64,000 bases of DNA from positions 2,459,630 to 2,523,629 of the forward strand of contig AP023240.1 in assembly GCA_016592635.1 (NCBI GenBank). The letters run 5' to 3'. The position numbers and the translations under genes are program-made. Shown in pieces: positions 1 to 8,746 of the stretch. Each line of letters starts with the position of its first letter. The first letter of the stretch is position 1. The notes beneath the pieces were generated by a model that saw nothing but the letters and a program-made list of their open reading frames with translations, was not told the origin of the DNA and did not search any database. The stretch is from Methyloprofundus sp. (lineage in GTDB: Bacteria; Pseudomonadota; Gammaproteobacteria; Methylococcales; Methylomonadaceae).

Positions 1-1
1 T

Positions 2-97
2 TCAAGTGGTATTCGAGACACTGCCCGTGTACTTAAAATCAATAAAAACACAGTCATCAATACGCTAAAAAAAAAGAAAACAGGCTTGTTCAAGTAA
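2..97 (+). CDS. insA: IS1 InsA-like protein, C-terminal fragment
   Basis: Partial frame open from the window edge to a TAA at 95-97. It encodes the helix-turn-helix end of InsA, with the recognisable motifs RVLKINKNTVINTLKKK. InsA binds the IS ends and represses transposition; as the N-terminal part of the frameshifted InsAB' it provides DNA binding to the transposase. The frame contains the A-rich slippery stretch at 67-76, from which ribosomes can pass into the InsB frame. Confidence 0.75.
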   Translation, partial: SSGIRDTARVLKINKNTVINTLKKKKTGLFK

Positions 98-552
98 ACC
101 CTAACTTTCAAATACCAACAGCAGATGCAGAAGTAACGCTTATTTGTGAAGAGGCTGAACTAGACGAGCAATGGTCATTCGTAGAGAAAAAGTCGAATCA
201 ACGCTGGATTTGGTACGCCGTTGAGCATTCAACGAATACTATTCTTGCTTATGTTTTTGGCAAGCGTAAGGATATTGTATTTAAGGAATTAAAAGCATTG
301 CTTGAACCATTAAATATCAAGCGTTATTACACTGATGACTGGGGAGCTTATGATCGTCATATTGACTCTAATAAACACGAAGTTGGGAAGCGTAATACAC
401 AAAAAATCGAGCGTAAAAATTTAAATCTAAGAACGTGGATTAAACGGCTGACGCGAAAAACAATTTGCTTTTCAAAATCTGAAAAAATGCATGATATTGT
501 TATCGGTTTACTGATTAATAAGGTTGAGTTTGGGCTGGACATTCATTCTTAA
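46..552 (+). CDS. insB: IS1 InsB transposase domain, expressed by -1 frameshift
   Basis: This frame is open from 46 to a TAA at 550-552. It carries the IS1 DDE-type catalytic core: DEQWSFVEKKSNQRW near the start, YYTDDWGAYD in the middle and the C-terminal IERKNLNLRT...RLTRKTICFSKSE block typical of InsB. Catalysis is cut-and-paste or replicative strand transfer at the IS ends. There is no convincing start codon at its beginning. It is most likely made as a fusion with InsA through a -1 shift at the heptamer A AAA AAG (70-76). The body of the protein looks intact, so the copy may be active if its left end is intact. Confidence 0.85.
   Translation, partial: KHSHQYAKKKENRLVQVNPNFQIPTADAEVTLICEEAELDEQWSFVEKKSNQRWIWYAVEHSTNTILAYVFGKRKDIVFKELKALLEPLNIKRYYTDDWGAYDRHIDSNKHEVGKRNTQKIERKNLNLRTWIKRLTRKTICFSKSEKMHDIVIGLLINKVEFGLDIHS
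70..76 (+). promoter_or_regulatory. Programmed -1 frameshift heptamer in IS1
   Basis: In the InsA frame the codons read CTA AAA AAA AAG. The last seven bases form A AAA AAG, a classical slippery heptamer of the IS1 and IS3 families, and the InsB frame is the -1 frame at this point. The InsA stop lies 19 bases further on, so shifted ribosomes bypass it. Confidence 0.7.
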
Positions 553-773
553 CAACAGATTCGACCCACTACCAATTTTTTGTCTGCTGCCAGCTCGGCA
601 AATTCAGTGAGCGCATGACGAATGTTGCCACGAATCAGACTGCCGTTGATAACGGGGTGATGATTATGCATTTGCATGGCAGCATCTAAACCTAGCGGAA
701 TAGTGCCAGTTGCTTGTGAAATCAGTGGCCCGGTAAAAGTAAGTGTGAGCTGGTAATGTCGCATGATACTCAT
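549..773 (-). pseudogene. RAMP-superfamily (Cas7/Csm3-like) protein, truncated by IS1
   Basis: The ATG at 773 overlaps the stop of the upstream Cas10-like gene (ATGA), showing operon coupling. About 66 chromosomal codons remain before base 574; the last residues up to the stop at 549 come from the IS1 inverted repeat. The N-terminus has the RAMP pattern: a beta strand (YQLTLTFTGPL), a Gly-rich segment, then PVINGSLIRGNIRHAL, which resembles the G-S-x-(I/L)-(K/R)-G-x-x-R helix of type III backbone subunits. Such proteins polymerise along crRNA. The rest of the gene must lie left of the IS, or is lost. Family assignment rests on motif and context only. Confidence 0.65.
553..573 (+). repeat. IS1 right terminal inverted repeat
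   Basis: The 21 bases directly after the InsB stop read, on the minus strand, GGTAGTGGGTCGAATC followed by TGTTG. They resemble IS1 IRR (GGTAATGACTCCAAC...). Homology of the minus-strand RAMP gene begins immediately outside, at 574, which supports this as the element boundary. Confidence 0.7.
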
Positions 774-2422
774 GGCTGCTCTCCTTGCTGCGTTACTTCT
801 GGAAGTAGGTAATCCCATAAGTCATAGAGGTACACCCAAAAACACAGCCGTTCATTTGACTCATTTATGTTTAAGCCAAATAGTTGACCTGCCGCTTGGA
901 TGAGTACTGCCAGTAAGGTCGCTTTATCTGTCGCAACCTCTAAAAGCTGGAGTTCACTCTGTTCCAGTGCTGTTAAGTCCGTAAGTTTTTGTTCACTGAG
1001 TCGCGCATCCCACGGTTTATTATCTGCTAGATGCGGCAGTATGTCGCTGGGTTTATCTGCTGCACTAATACTTTGTACGATGCGATATAATTGCCGCCGT
1101 GGCAATAAGCCATCATAGATAAGCTGCTTCAGTGGTTCTTGTAAACTTTGCCAATTCTTAGCTGCTGGTATCAATGTAGGTTTACTAAACAAGTCTCCAT
1201 AATGTTGTCGATTGAAATCATCTATATCACTACTGGTGGGATAGTCGATAGATTCCAGCACCATATAGCTCCAAGCGTTTTGCTCCCTGCCACTGATTTT
1301 ATTAATTGAGTCTTCTGCCGTGGTCTCTTTAACTTTCTCTGCTAGATTTTGGGCAAGGTCACGTACATTCTTAATAGGGGTATGCGCATTACAAAAAACC
1401 AGACCTGCGGCGTGGGTAAGCTTCTTATCATCCATCATCCACGTTTGACTAATGTCGAAAAAGTATTGCAAAAAGGCAAAGCCTAACCAAGCAGGCATAA
1501 CAAATAGCATTTCATCACCTCCCCAGAGTAAAGTCTCAAAACGTAAGGTTTTATGATCATTTTGCAGCGCATCTGCCAGACGGCTATCGGGGTACTCGCT
1601 AATCATTTCCTTGAGTACTGCGTATAAAAATTCAGAACGATAAGTTTGAATGCTGCAATCAAATTCTTGCTGTGCTTGTATTTGATCAGCTGCACCAGTC
1701 AACATACTGCGTTGTAATGTGCTAAAGCTGTTGCCATCCATATAAATAACGGCCATTTTAGCATTGAGTTTCGTGTACGCTGGATTGTCAGCTAGCTCTT
1801 CGAAGTTATTGCTAAAAGCATAGCCATCGAGTTGTTTAAATTTTTTTTCCTGCTTACTAGTCTCTGAAAAGTAGTAGCTTTGCTTTAGAACTTGCCCACG
1901 CTGCCAACGCCGATAAGTGGAATGTGATAGTTGCCGTGGCTTTTTTTGTATGACTTCCCGATATTCTTGCGTGGCAATACGTCGTCCTTCAAGGGTATCA
2001 GGGTATGCCAGCTCTGGATTACCTAGCTGCACCGCATCAGGCACCAAACTTAACGATTGCAGTTGTGTTATTCTTAATTGCGCTAGTAATTGTTCCTTAG
2101 CTTGCAATAAACTACTGGCAGTACAAGACTCCACAATAAAGGTTAACAAACTGAAGTCATTAGCAGGGTCATTCAGTACATTAACTATATCTTGTACCAT
2201 TTGACGAGTACTGGTCGTGGAATTAACGACAAATAACCCTGATGATGCCCCCGTTGAAATAGCGAGCAACTGCTTACTATTAGTATGACAAAAAGCCGTT
2301 TCTATCTTTTCTATTGCCCGTTTGAGTAAAAAACTGCTGCCACGTATGACACTGAGTTGATTAGTATCAAAAACATTGGCATAAATATTCACACCTTCTA
2401 CCAGAATGTAGGATTGTTCCAT
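770..2422 (-). CDS. Cas10-like Palm-domain protein without HD domain (type III-like CRISPR effector)
   Basis: A 550-residue protein. The N-terminus (residues 14-35, FDTNQLSVIRGSS) resembles the start of Cmr2/Cas10 proteins. Two Palm motifs are visible: YMDGNSF at 227-233 and LLWGGDEMLFVMP at 298-310, giving GGDE where canonical Cas10 has GGDD. No N-terminal HD nuclease motif is present, so DNA cleavage by this subunit is unlikely. Cyclic oligoadenylate synthesis remains possible because both acidic Palm positions are kept. The gene is followed with an ATGA overlap by the interrupted RAMP gene. No CRISPR array, cas1/cas2 or CARF effector is in the window. It could also be a stand-alone Palm/GGDEF-like polymerase. 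Confidence 0.68.
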   Translation of the reverse strand: MEQSYILVEGVNIYANVFDTNQLSVIRGSSFLLKRAIEKIETAFCHTNSKQLLAISTGASSGLFVVNSTTSTRQMVQDIVNVLNDPANDFSLLTFIVESCTASSLLQAKEQLLAQLRITQLQSLSLVPDAVQLGNPELAYPDTLEGRRIATQEYREVIQKKPRQLSHSTYRRWQRGQVLKQSYYFSETSKQEKKFKQLDGYAFSNNFEELADNPAYTKLNAKMAVIYMDGNSFSTLQRSMLTGAADQIQAQQEFDCSIQTYRSEFLYAVLKEMISEYPDSRLADALQNDHKTLRFETLLWGGDEMLFVMPAWLGFAFLQYFFDISQTWMMDDKKLTHAAGLVFCNAHTPIKNVRDLAQNLAEKVKETTAEDSINKISGREQNAWSYMVLESIDYPTSSDIDDFNRQHYGDLFSKPTLIPAAKNWQSLQEPLKQLIYDGLLPRRQLYRIVQSISAADKPSDILPHLADNKPWDARLSEQKLTDLTALEQSELQLLEVATDKATLLAVLIQAAGQLFGLNINESNERLCFWVYLYDLWDYLLPEVTQQGEQP

Positions 2423-2558
2423 GGTAAGTCCCTTTATGAACAGGAATTAAGTTAATGATGCCAGAATAATTGATTCTCTCTAACATTTCAATTATTCCGC
2501 TTTGTTGCTCCTTAAAACAAATGACTTTGATTATCTGCTTTTCTATTGACATCGCACC

Positions 2559-5500
2559 TTAACCATTTTGATATTGCGCCACTAATGCCTGAGCATCTTG
2601 TAGTGCCTGTTGTACCAATACCTCAGGTACATCAGTATTTTGGCTTAAGGCAATGACTCTCACAATAGTACCGACCTGCTCGGCAGTCATTAATTGTGCA
2701 GGTAATACTTCGCTATATAACCACACTGTTGCATTTTCTAAGGAAGGTGCTTGGGTTTGCTCACTGGCAACAGCGGCAATATGCAACAGGGTTGCTACCA
2801 GTATTTCCATGACCCCAGCAAAACATTGTTGCTCCACCAATATTTCAGCAGAGCGTAATTTATCTTGGGCGCGTTTAATTAATGGATTTTGTTGCACAGC
2901 CGTTTGTGCCTCAGGCTGATACAATACCTGAGCAGTGTCATTTTCCGCCACGGCACCCAAGCGTTGCAGGCCAGCATAAGTTTGGCTATCCAGCACCACG
3001 ACTGGCAAGTCTTCAGCAGCTAATTCCTGCAACAAAGCTTTATCAGTAGGATCCGTTTGGCTAAGCAGTACTAATAAGCCACCACCAGCAGCTAGAATTT
3101 GCTCTATCCGCTGGCTAAATCCAGCTTGTATTTTGGTAATCAGCTGCTTGATTTGGCTATTATCTTCTATTGCTTCAGTTTTTACTGGTGTTAAATCTGA
3201 CAGCTCTACAATATCAGCAGTCATATTCTCTTCTACCTGCATTGAAACCTGTTCCATGACAGGTTCACTATTCAATTCAAGTTGGTCGCCCGTCAAATCT
3301 TCCACAATGCTTTGCAACATTTTTTTGGAAACACCGACCACATCTTCAGTGGCATCAGGGCTAATCACATTATCAAACAAATCCCGTTTGCCTTTGACTA
3401 AATTAGCCACTTGTTGCTCATAAGACAATTCGGCTAATAAAATAAAAACTTGCACTTGTACCTGTTGTCCCAAACGATGAATACGCGCAATACGTTGATC
3501 TAATACCGCAGGATTCCATGGCATATCCAGATTTATTAACGCAGAACCTGCTTGCAAATTTAAACCCGTACCACCTGCATCAGTTGAAATAAATACTTGA
3601 ATAGCATCATCATGCTGGAATTTATCCATTAATGCACCGCGTTTACTAGTGGGTATGCCACCATATAAACGCACACACCCCAAGCCTAACGAGCGCACTA
3701 CCGCCTCTACCATTTCAGTCATTAATACCCACTGGGAAAAAATGACGACTTTATGATTACTTTGTAAACAAAGCTCTTCTAGTAAGCGTGCTACCTCATC
3801 AAGCTTAGGTGCACCTTGAGTTTCTTTATCCACCAACCCCGCTGCATTACATGCCATACGAGCTTGTTGCAAAGCGGCCATCAGTCGATTAGATTCACTG
3901 GGGGTTAAGGGTCTGCGTTTGGCAATACTGGCTATTTTTCCTGCTGTCGCCATCGCAGTATCATGCAAATCACGTTGCCCAGGCGTCATGGCAATATCCA
4001 AGCGCACTTCAGTACGGTCAGGTAATTGCGCACTGACCAAGCTCCGATTACGCCGTAACATGACCGTGCTAATGCGTTGGCGCAAATCTGATAAATTACG
4101 ATAAGCAATTACCTTCCCGCGCTCATCAGTAATGTGAAAATCTAGCAAACAACGCCATAGCGGCCCTAACACACGCGGGTCAACCACTTGCAATAAGCTG
4201 TATAGGTCTTCAATACGATTTTCTAAGGGTGTTCCCGTTAAGACAAAGACGTAACGAGTGGTTAGCTGCTTAATGGTCGCGGCAATTTTGGTGCGCCAAT
4301 TTTTGATGCGTTGTGCTTCATCTAAAATCAGTAAGTCGGGTTTTAAATCTGTATTTATTACCGTCAAATCACGCGCTATGAGTTCGTAATTAGCTATATA
4401 AAATAGCGCATCTGCTCGATATTGCACTTGCCGATTTTCAACTGGGCCTTGAATGACTTGTACGGGGTGCGTACTAAACTTCTCTATTTCCCGCGCCCAT
4501 TGATGCTTGAGTGATGCAGGACAAACCACCAATACTTTTTTCACTCCGGAGTGCTCAGCTAGCCAGACTGCTGCTGCAATAGCCTGCAAAGTTTTACCCA
4601 AGCCCATATCATCTGCTAATAAAGCACGGCCACGCGCTGCAAGGAAGGCTACCCCTTCTATTTGATAAGGAAATAAGCGTGCTTTAATACCTGCAAAAAC
4701 ACCATTGCTTTGCATAATTTGCTGAGAGATTTCTTGGGCTCTTAATTGCTGTATGGCATCATCGGCACATTGTTGCACATAACGTAGCACATCCTCACCG
4801 ATCAATAAGTCTTCACGCAGGTTAAATTTATCGACAAAATAAGAAAAATCTTCAGGCAAACGCCCTTGAAAGCGTTGCTGCTCATCAAAAAATGCTGCTA
4901 ATTCATTATTAAGTTCTACTGTCAGCCCATCAATTTTATGCAGTCGAATAACTGGGTCGGTAGCGGACTCCCACGCAAGATAAACATAAGAAACTGGCGC
5001 GCCTTGTTGCAAGAGTGTTTTATAACCCTTTTGTTTTTTGGCATAATGCAAAACTGCTTCGATATGCTTACACGTACCCAGTTGATTAGTCGCTAAATCG
5101 GGGCATGTACAATAATTTTGCCGCTGATCCAATGAACGAATGGCAACTTGATAGCTTGTTTTTCTGAAAGTACTGGAAATGAGTGATTCAGCTTGCCACT
5201 CACCAAAAGCTAAATTACCACTGATAAGCTTAACATTGACTTCATTACGGCCTTTTTTGATGCGTTCTTTAATCGCGTCATCCACTGCACCACCAAAATT
5301 TTCTTGCTCTTGGTCTAGACAGTATTCAGCATAACTATATAAGGTTGCAATCGCGTGTTTACAAACTTGGCCTTCAAATGCGCAATCACAACTGTTATGT
5401 AACTCACCCTCACTATCAACTGATAATTCTACCCAATAAGGTAAATCTTGACGCGAACCTTCTACTTGTGCTGTTAACACACCATCTTGTATTGCTAAGG

Positions 5501-5660
5501 CAAATACGCGATTTTCAGTAAAATAAGCAAGACCGAGTTTAACCGTTGCAGGTTTGCTTAAGGCATTAAGTTGCTCAGTATCATAAAGGAATAAATCTGG
5601 GGACATAATTTTAGTAAACCAACAAAAGTGAATAATAAAGATAAGGAGGTTTTTGGTCAT
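2559..5660 (-). CDS. SWIM zinc-finger SNF2-family helicase
   Basis: A 1033-residue superfamily 2 ATPase/translocase. Two SWIM-type Cys/His clusters lie in the N-terminal 220 residues (CDCAFEGQVCKH; CTCPDLATNQLGTCKH). The SNF2 core follows, with Walker A (LLADDMGLGKT), Walker B/DEAH variant (DEAQRIKN), a motif III-like VLTGTPLENR and the arginine-finger motif QRIARIHRLGQQ. A low-similarity C-terminal tail of about 250 residues follows. These proteins move on dsDNA and remodel protein-DNA complexes; the bacterial role is not settled, and I see no DISARM or other defence partners beside it. An upstream AAGGAGG supports the ATG at 5660; a second ATG 18 codons in lacks a ribosome-binding site. Confidence 0.9.
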   Translation of the reverse strand: MTKNLLIFIIHFCWFTKIMSPDLFLYDTEQLNALSKPATVKLGLAYFTENRVFALAIQDGVLTAQVEGSRQDLPYWVELSVDSEGELHNSCDCAFEGQVCKHAIATLYSYAEYCLDQEQENFGGAVDDAIKERIKKGRNEVNVKLISGNLAFGEWQAESLISSTFRKTSYQVAIRSLDQRQNYCTCPDLATNQLGTCKHIEAVLHYAKKQKGYKTLLQQGAPVSYVYLAWESATDPVIRLHKIDGLTVELNNELAAFFDEQQRFQGRLPEDFSYFVDKFNLREDLLIGEDVLRYVQQCADDAIQQLRAQEISQQIMQSNGVFAGIKARLFPYQIEGVAFLAARGRALLADDMGLGKTLQAIAAAVWLAEHSGVKKVLVVCPASLKHQWAREIEKFSTHPVQVIQGPVENRQVQYRADALFYIANYELIARDLTVINTDLKPDLLILDEAQRIKNWRTKIAATIKQLTTRYVFVLTGTPLENRIEDLYSLLQVVDPRVLGPLWRCLLDFHITDERGKVIAYRNLSDLRQRISTVMLRRNRSLVSAQLPDRTEVRLDIAMTPGQRDLHDTAMATAGKIASIAKRRPLTPSESNRLMAALQQARMACNAAGLVDKETQGAPKLDEVARLLEELCLQSNHKVVIFSQWVLMTEMVEAVVRSLGLGCVRLYGGIPTSKRGALMDKFQHDDAIQVFISTDAGGTGLNLQAGSALINLDMPWNPAVLDQRIARIHRLGQQVQVQVFILLAELSYEQQVANLVKGKRDLFDNVISPDATEDVVGVSKKMLQSIVEDLTGDQLELNSEPVMEQVSMQVEENMTADIVELSDLTPVKTEAIEDNSQIKQLITKIQAGFSQRIEQILAAGGGLLVLLSQTDPTDKALLQELAAEDLPVVVLDSQTYAGLQRLGAVAENDTAQVLYQPEAQTAVQQNPLIKRAQDKLRSAEILVEQQCFAGVMEILVATLLHIAAVASEQTQAPSLENATVWLYSEVLPAQLMTAEQVGTIVRVIALSQNTDVPEVLVQQALQDAQALVAQYQNG

Positions 5661-5672
5661 ACAACCTCCTTA
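5642..5672 (-). promoter_or_regulatory. Perfect 10-bp hairpin over the ribosome-binding site and start codon of the SNF2 helicase gene
   Basis: The arms 5642-5651 (TAAGGAGGTT) and 5663-5672 (AACCTCCTTA) are exact reverse complements around an 11-base loop. In the mRNA of the minus-strand gene the 5' arm contains the Shine-Dalgarno AAGGAGG, the loop carries the AUG (5660-5658), and the 3' arm lies in codons 4-7. Folding would hide the ribosome-binding site. This is directly visible; a regulatory role is inference. Confidence 0.6.
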
Positions 5673-5895
5673 ATAACATGACACGCTAGAAGCCTTATAG
5701 TTTTTGCTTGCAACATGTGCTGGTGTAAAATTTAAACTATCTCAGCATGTTAAATGTTACACTGTCACGCATTTAAATGCACATGTTAGCCATAACATTT
5801 TGCCGTGTTAAATCTTAATTCTATACGCACAAAAATAACAGTACCAATTCGCGGCTATAAGCCCCTCCTACCTATGAGGTACAAGGAAATACAAT
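5673..5895. other. Divergent intergenic region with half of a palindromic repeat
   Basis: The region separates the SNF2 gene (minus) from the polysaccharide acetylation operon (plus) and should hold both promoters; I see no unambiguous -35/-10 pair. Bases 5846-5871 (ATTCGCGGCTATAAGCCCCT and following) match the right arm of the palindromic family also found at 46892-46950 and 62093-62151, but the left arm is absent. AAGGAAATACA just before 5896 is the likely ribosome-binding site of the next gene. Confidence 0.5.
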
Positions 5896-7479
5896 ATGCT
5901 GTTTAATTCTTACATCTTTATCTTTGCATTTTTGCCCATTACTTTTATCAGCTATTTTCTATTGGCTAAATATAGAAATGGTGAAGCAGCCATTACCTTT
6001 CTGGTACTGGCTTCATTATTTTTTTATGGCTGGTGGAACCCCATTTATTTGCTGTTAATGCTGTTATCTATTGGTGTTAACTATCTCATCGGCGAGTCTA
6101 TCGTACGTTACCGAGCTGTGCATAATATCCATAAAACCAAGCTGCTGTTGACCATTGGTATTGTTTTTAACCTCGGCCTACTTGGCTATTTTAAATATGC
6201 CAATTTTATCTTTGAAAATACCAACCTATTATTAGGTTTTAATATTCCGATTAATGAAATCGTGCTGCCTTTAGCTATTTCATTCTTTACTTTTCAACAA
6301 GTCGCTTATCTTATTGATGCCTATAAAGGTATTACTGAAGAGTTTAAGTTTTCACATTACGTTTTATTTGTCACTTTTTTCCCGCAGTTAATTGCCGGCC
6401 CCATTGTGCATCACAAAGAAATGTTGCCGCAGTTTATGCAATTGGACAATATGCAGCCGCGTTTGGACAATATTATTATTGGTGCCAATATCTTTGCTTT
6501 GGGTTTATTTAAAAAGGTGGTTTTAGCTGATGGCGTGGCGCAATATGCTTCCCCTGTGTTTAATGCAGCAGTAGCAGGCGAACCGATGTCTTTCTTTGTA
6601 GCTTGGGGCGGGGCTTTAGCCTACACCTTACAACTGTATTTTGATTTTTCGGGCTATTCTGATATGGCCATCGGCATAGCACGAATGTTTGGCATTAAAT
6701 TACCACTTAATTTTGCTTCACCTTATAAATCGCTGAATATTGTTGAATTTTGGCGGCGTTGGCATATGACTTTATCGCGTTTTTTACGTGATTATGTCTA
6801 TTTTGGTTTAGGCGGCAATCGTAAAGGTAATACGCGACGTTATATTAATTTATTTGCAACGATGCTACTCGGCGGTTTATGGCATGGAGCGGGGTGGACC
6901 TTTATTTTTTGGGGCGCATTACACGGTTGCTACCTGATTATTAATCATGCTTGGCATTATATTTCCCGCAAAGCAAAATTAGGTTTTCTCAGCACCCAAG
7001 CTGTCTGGCAGGCCTTTTGTTGGCTGCTGACCTTTATATCTGTAGTCAATGCTTGGGTGTTTTTCCGCGCAACCACTTTTGACTCAGCAGTTGAGATATT
7101 AAAAGGTATGTATGGTTTTAATGGTATTGCCATGCCAAATGCCATTTTAGCTCGCTTAGGTAGCCTTGCTGATACGCTACTGGAATTAGGTATCAGCAGT
7201 TATATTGGAGGGGGCTCTCAATTTATCTTCACTTACCTATGGGTGATATTTTTACTCATTGTGGTTATCTTCATGCCAAATACACAGCAAATTATGCGTT
7301 CTTTTGGCGGTTATAACCATACGCTGGAGCAAGGTACGGCAGCCTTTGATAAGGGGGTATTCCCTAAATTACTGACCTTTCGCTTCAGTGCATTCTGGGC
7401 CGTTATTATGGCGAGTGCATTAGTGATTGCTGTTTTTGGGCTGACCCGCGTTTCTGAATTTCTTTATTTCCAATTTTAA
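5896..7479 (+). CDS. MBOAT-family polysaccharide O-acetyltransferase (AlgI-like)
   Basis: A 527-residue polytopic membrane protein of the MBOAT family with roughly 10-12 hydrophobic segments. The family core is present: QLIAGPIVHHKEMLPQF, LYFDFSGYSDMAIGIARMFG, the block NIVEFWRRWHMTLSRFLRDY, and GGLWHGAGWTFIFWGALHG with the catalytic histidine. AlgI-like proteins pass acetyl groups across the inner membrane to periplasmic partners that acetylate alginate or similar polymers. The next gene starts only four bases downstream, so they form an operon. The actual polymer is unknown; no alginate polymerase (alg8/44) is nearby. Confidence 0.9.
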   Translation: MLFNSYIFIFAFLPITFISYFLLAKYRNGEAAITFLVLASLFFYGWWNPIYLLLMLLSIGVNYLIGESIVRYRAVHNIHKTKLLLTIGIVFNLGLLGYFKYANFIFENTNLLLGFNIPINEIVLPLAISFFTFQQVAYLIDAYKGITEEFKFSHYVLFVTFFPQLIAGPIVHHKEMLPQFMQLDNMQPRLDNIIIGANIFALGLFKKVVLADGVAQYASPVFNAAVAGEPMSFFVAWGGALAYTLQLYFDFSGYSDMAIGIARMFGIKLPLNFASPYKSLNIVEFWRRWHMTLSRFLRDYVYFGLGGNRKGNTRRYINLFATMLLGGLWHGAGWTFIFWGALHGCYLIINHAWHYISRKAKLGFLSTQAVWQAFCWLLTFISVVNAWVFFRATTFDSAVEILKGMYGFNGIAMPNAILARLGSLADTLLELGISSYIGGGSQFIFTYLWVIFLLIVVIFMPNTQQIMRSFGGYNHTLEQGTAAFDKGVFPKLLTFRFSAFWAVIMASALVIAVFGLTRVSEFLYFQF

Positions 7480-7483
7480 GCTT

Positions 7484-8692
7484 ATGTCGATTAAAAAATA
7501 TTCTATTTTATTTGTTTTTTTATTGGTTTTTATAAGCTCATTATTGGCAATGGCCAATTATGTTGTTGATCCCTATATGCTGTTTCAATCCAAACGTATT
7601 GCGGGTTTTAATGATAAAAAACCGACGGTTGCTAACCGCTCGACCTTATACAAACCTTATAATATAGCGAATATTAAACCTAAAACGATTATTGTCGGTA
7701 ATTCACGCCCTGAAATGGGTTTAGACCCAAATTCTGCTTGCTGGCCAAAAGGTGCTGCAACAGTATATAGTCTGACCTTTCCGGGGCTTAGTTTCTATGG
7801 GCAAATTCGTGCTTTATACCATGGCATAGCGACAGGGCAAGTAGAGCACATTGTGCTGGGTGTTGATTTTGCTGATTTCTTGCACCCAAAAAGAGAATTT
7901 GAGGGTGATTTTTGGCCTAAAAGGAGCGCTCTCCTTTATAAGCGCTTCTTAGTCGATGAACAATTTGCTGATAACAACTTATACTGGCTTAATAAAACTA
8001 AAGATTATGCAACTGCGTTATTCTCTCTCGATGCACTGAATGATAGTGTCACAACTCTTATCTCACAGTCCCCTAATAGCGCCAACCGTACTAAATTGGG
8101 CTTTAACCCAGCAAGAGACTATTATGAAATAAACCGTTATGAAGGCGCTTGGGTTTTATTTGCCCAAAAACAAAAGGAATTGGCTAGTCGTTTCTCTAAA
8201 GCAGAGTTATCTATTTTTGATACCACTAACTGGTCATTTGAGTTAGAGGCCGTTAAAAAAGCCATTCAATTAGCCCATGACCATAACATCCGCTTAAGCA
8301 TTTTTATTAACGCTTATCATTACACCTATTTAGAAACCATTAAAACAGCAGGCTATTGGCCTGAATTTGAGAAATTTAAGCTTAGCTTGGCTGATACTGT
8401 CAAAAAATACGGCAATAACCAAGTAGCATTATGGGACTTTGCGCTATACTCAAACTACACTGTTACTGCTGTTCCGCAAAAAAATACCGCGAAAACAGAC
8501 TGGCACTGGTTTTGGGAGCCGGCACATTATAAAGCCGAATTAGGTGAACTGATGTTAGCTGATATGTTTGCTACCTCATGCACAGCGACTAAAACAGACC
8601 CTGTAGGTATCCAACTCAATACAGTTAATATGAATACCCACTTGCTGCAGCAACAAAAACAGCGGGCAGTTTTATTGCAAAATTTATTCTAA
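7484..8692 (+). CDS. Membrane-anchored SGNH-like protein, probable acetylation partner of the MBOAT enzyme
   Basis: 402 residues with an N-terminal uncleaved-looking membrane helix (residues 7-27) and a periplasmic domain. It contains TIIVGNSRPEMGLDP, close to the GxSR/GDS-like nucleophile block seen in proteins that accompany AlgI-type MBOATs, and a C-terminal DWHWFWEPAHYK block whose Asp/His could complete a catalytic triad. The four-base gap to the MBOAT gene indicates translational coupling. By analogy with AlgJ/AlgX it could accept acetyl groups and transfer them to a polymer in the periplasm; this is inference, not a recognised orthology. Confidence 0.6.
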   Translation: MSIKKYSILFVFLLVFISSLLAMANYVVDPYMLFQSKRIAGFNDKKPTVANRSTLYKPYNIANIKPKTIIVGNSRPEMGLDPNSACWPKGAATVYSLTFPGLSFYGQIRALYHGIATGQVEHIVLGVDFADFLHPKREFEGDFWPKRSALLYKRFLVDEQFADNNLYWLNKTKDYATALFSLDALNDSVTTLISQSPNSANRTKLGFNPARDYYEINRYEGAWVLFAQKQKELASRFSKAELSIFDTTNWSFELEAVKKAIQLAHDHNIRLSIFINAYHYTYLETIKTAGYWPEFEKFKLSLADTVKKYGNNQVALWDFALYSNYTVTAVPQKNTAKTDWHWFWEPAHYKAELGELMLADMFATSCTATKTDPVGIQLNTVNMNTHLLQQQKQRAVLLQNLF

Positions 8693-8746
8693 ATTTGTAG
8701 ATACATATTCAAACCAACCCTCAACTCTGATTATAAGTACAATCTT

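Larger units (their letters stand above)
1..573 (+). mobile_element. IS1-family insertion sequence, right part (left end outside window)
   Basis: The segment holds the 3' end of an InsA-like frame, an InsB-like transposase frame and a right terminal inverted repeat at 553-573. Read inward, the repeat begins GGTAGTGGGTCGAATC and by eye shares about 14 of 21 positions with the IRR of E. coli IS1 as I remember it. The element has inserted into a RAMP-type gene on the opposite strand, whose frame is lost at base 573/574. The left end and the target duplication cannot be seen because the window starts inside the element. Confidence 0.88.

Noticed and set aside
2367..2552. Minus-strand 61-codon frame overlapping the start of the Cas10-like gene
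   Set aside because: It overlaps the Cas10-like gene in another frame and shows no recognisable protein features, although an AAGGTGCG precedes its ATG.
2559..5660. SNF2 helicase as part of a DISARM-like defence system
   Set aside because: It has SWIM zinc fingers, and no DUF1998, phospholipase D or methyltransferase partner gene is next to it.
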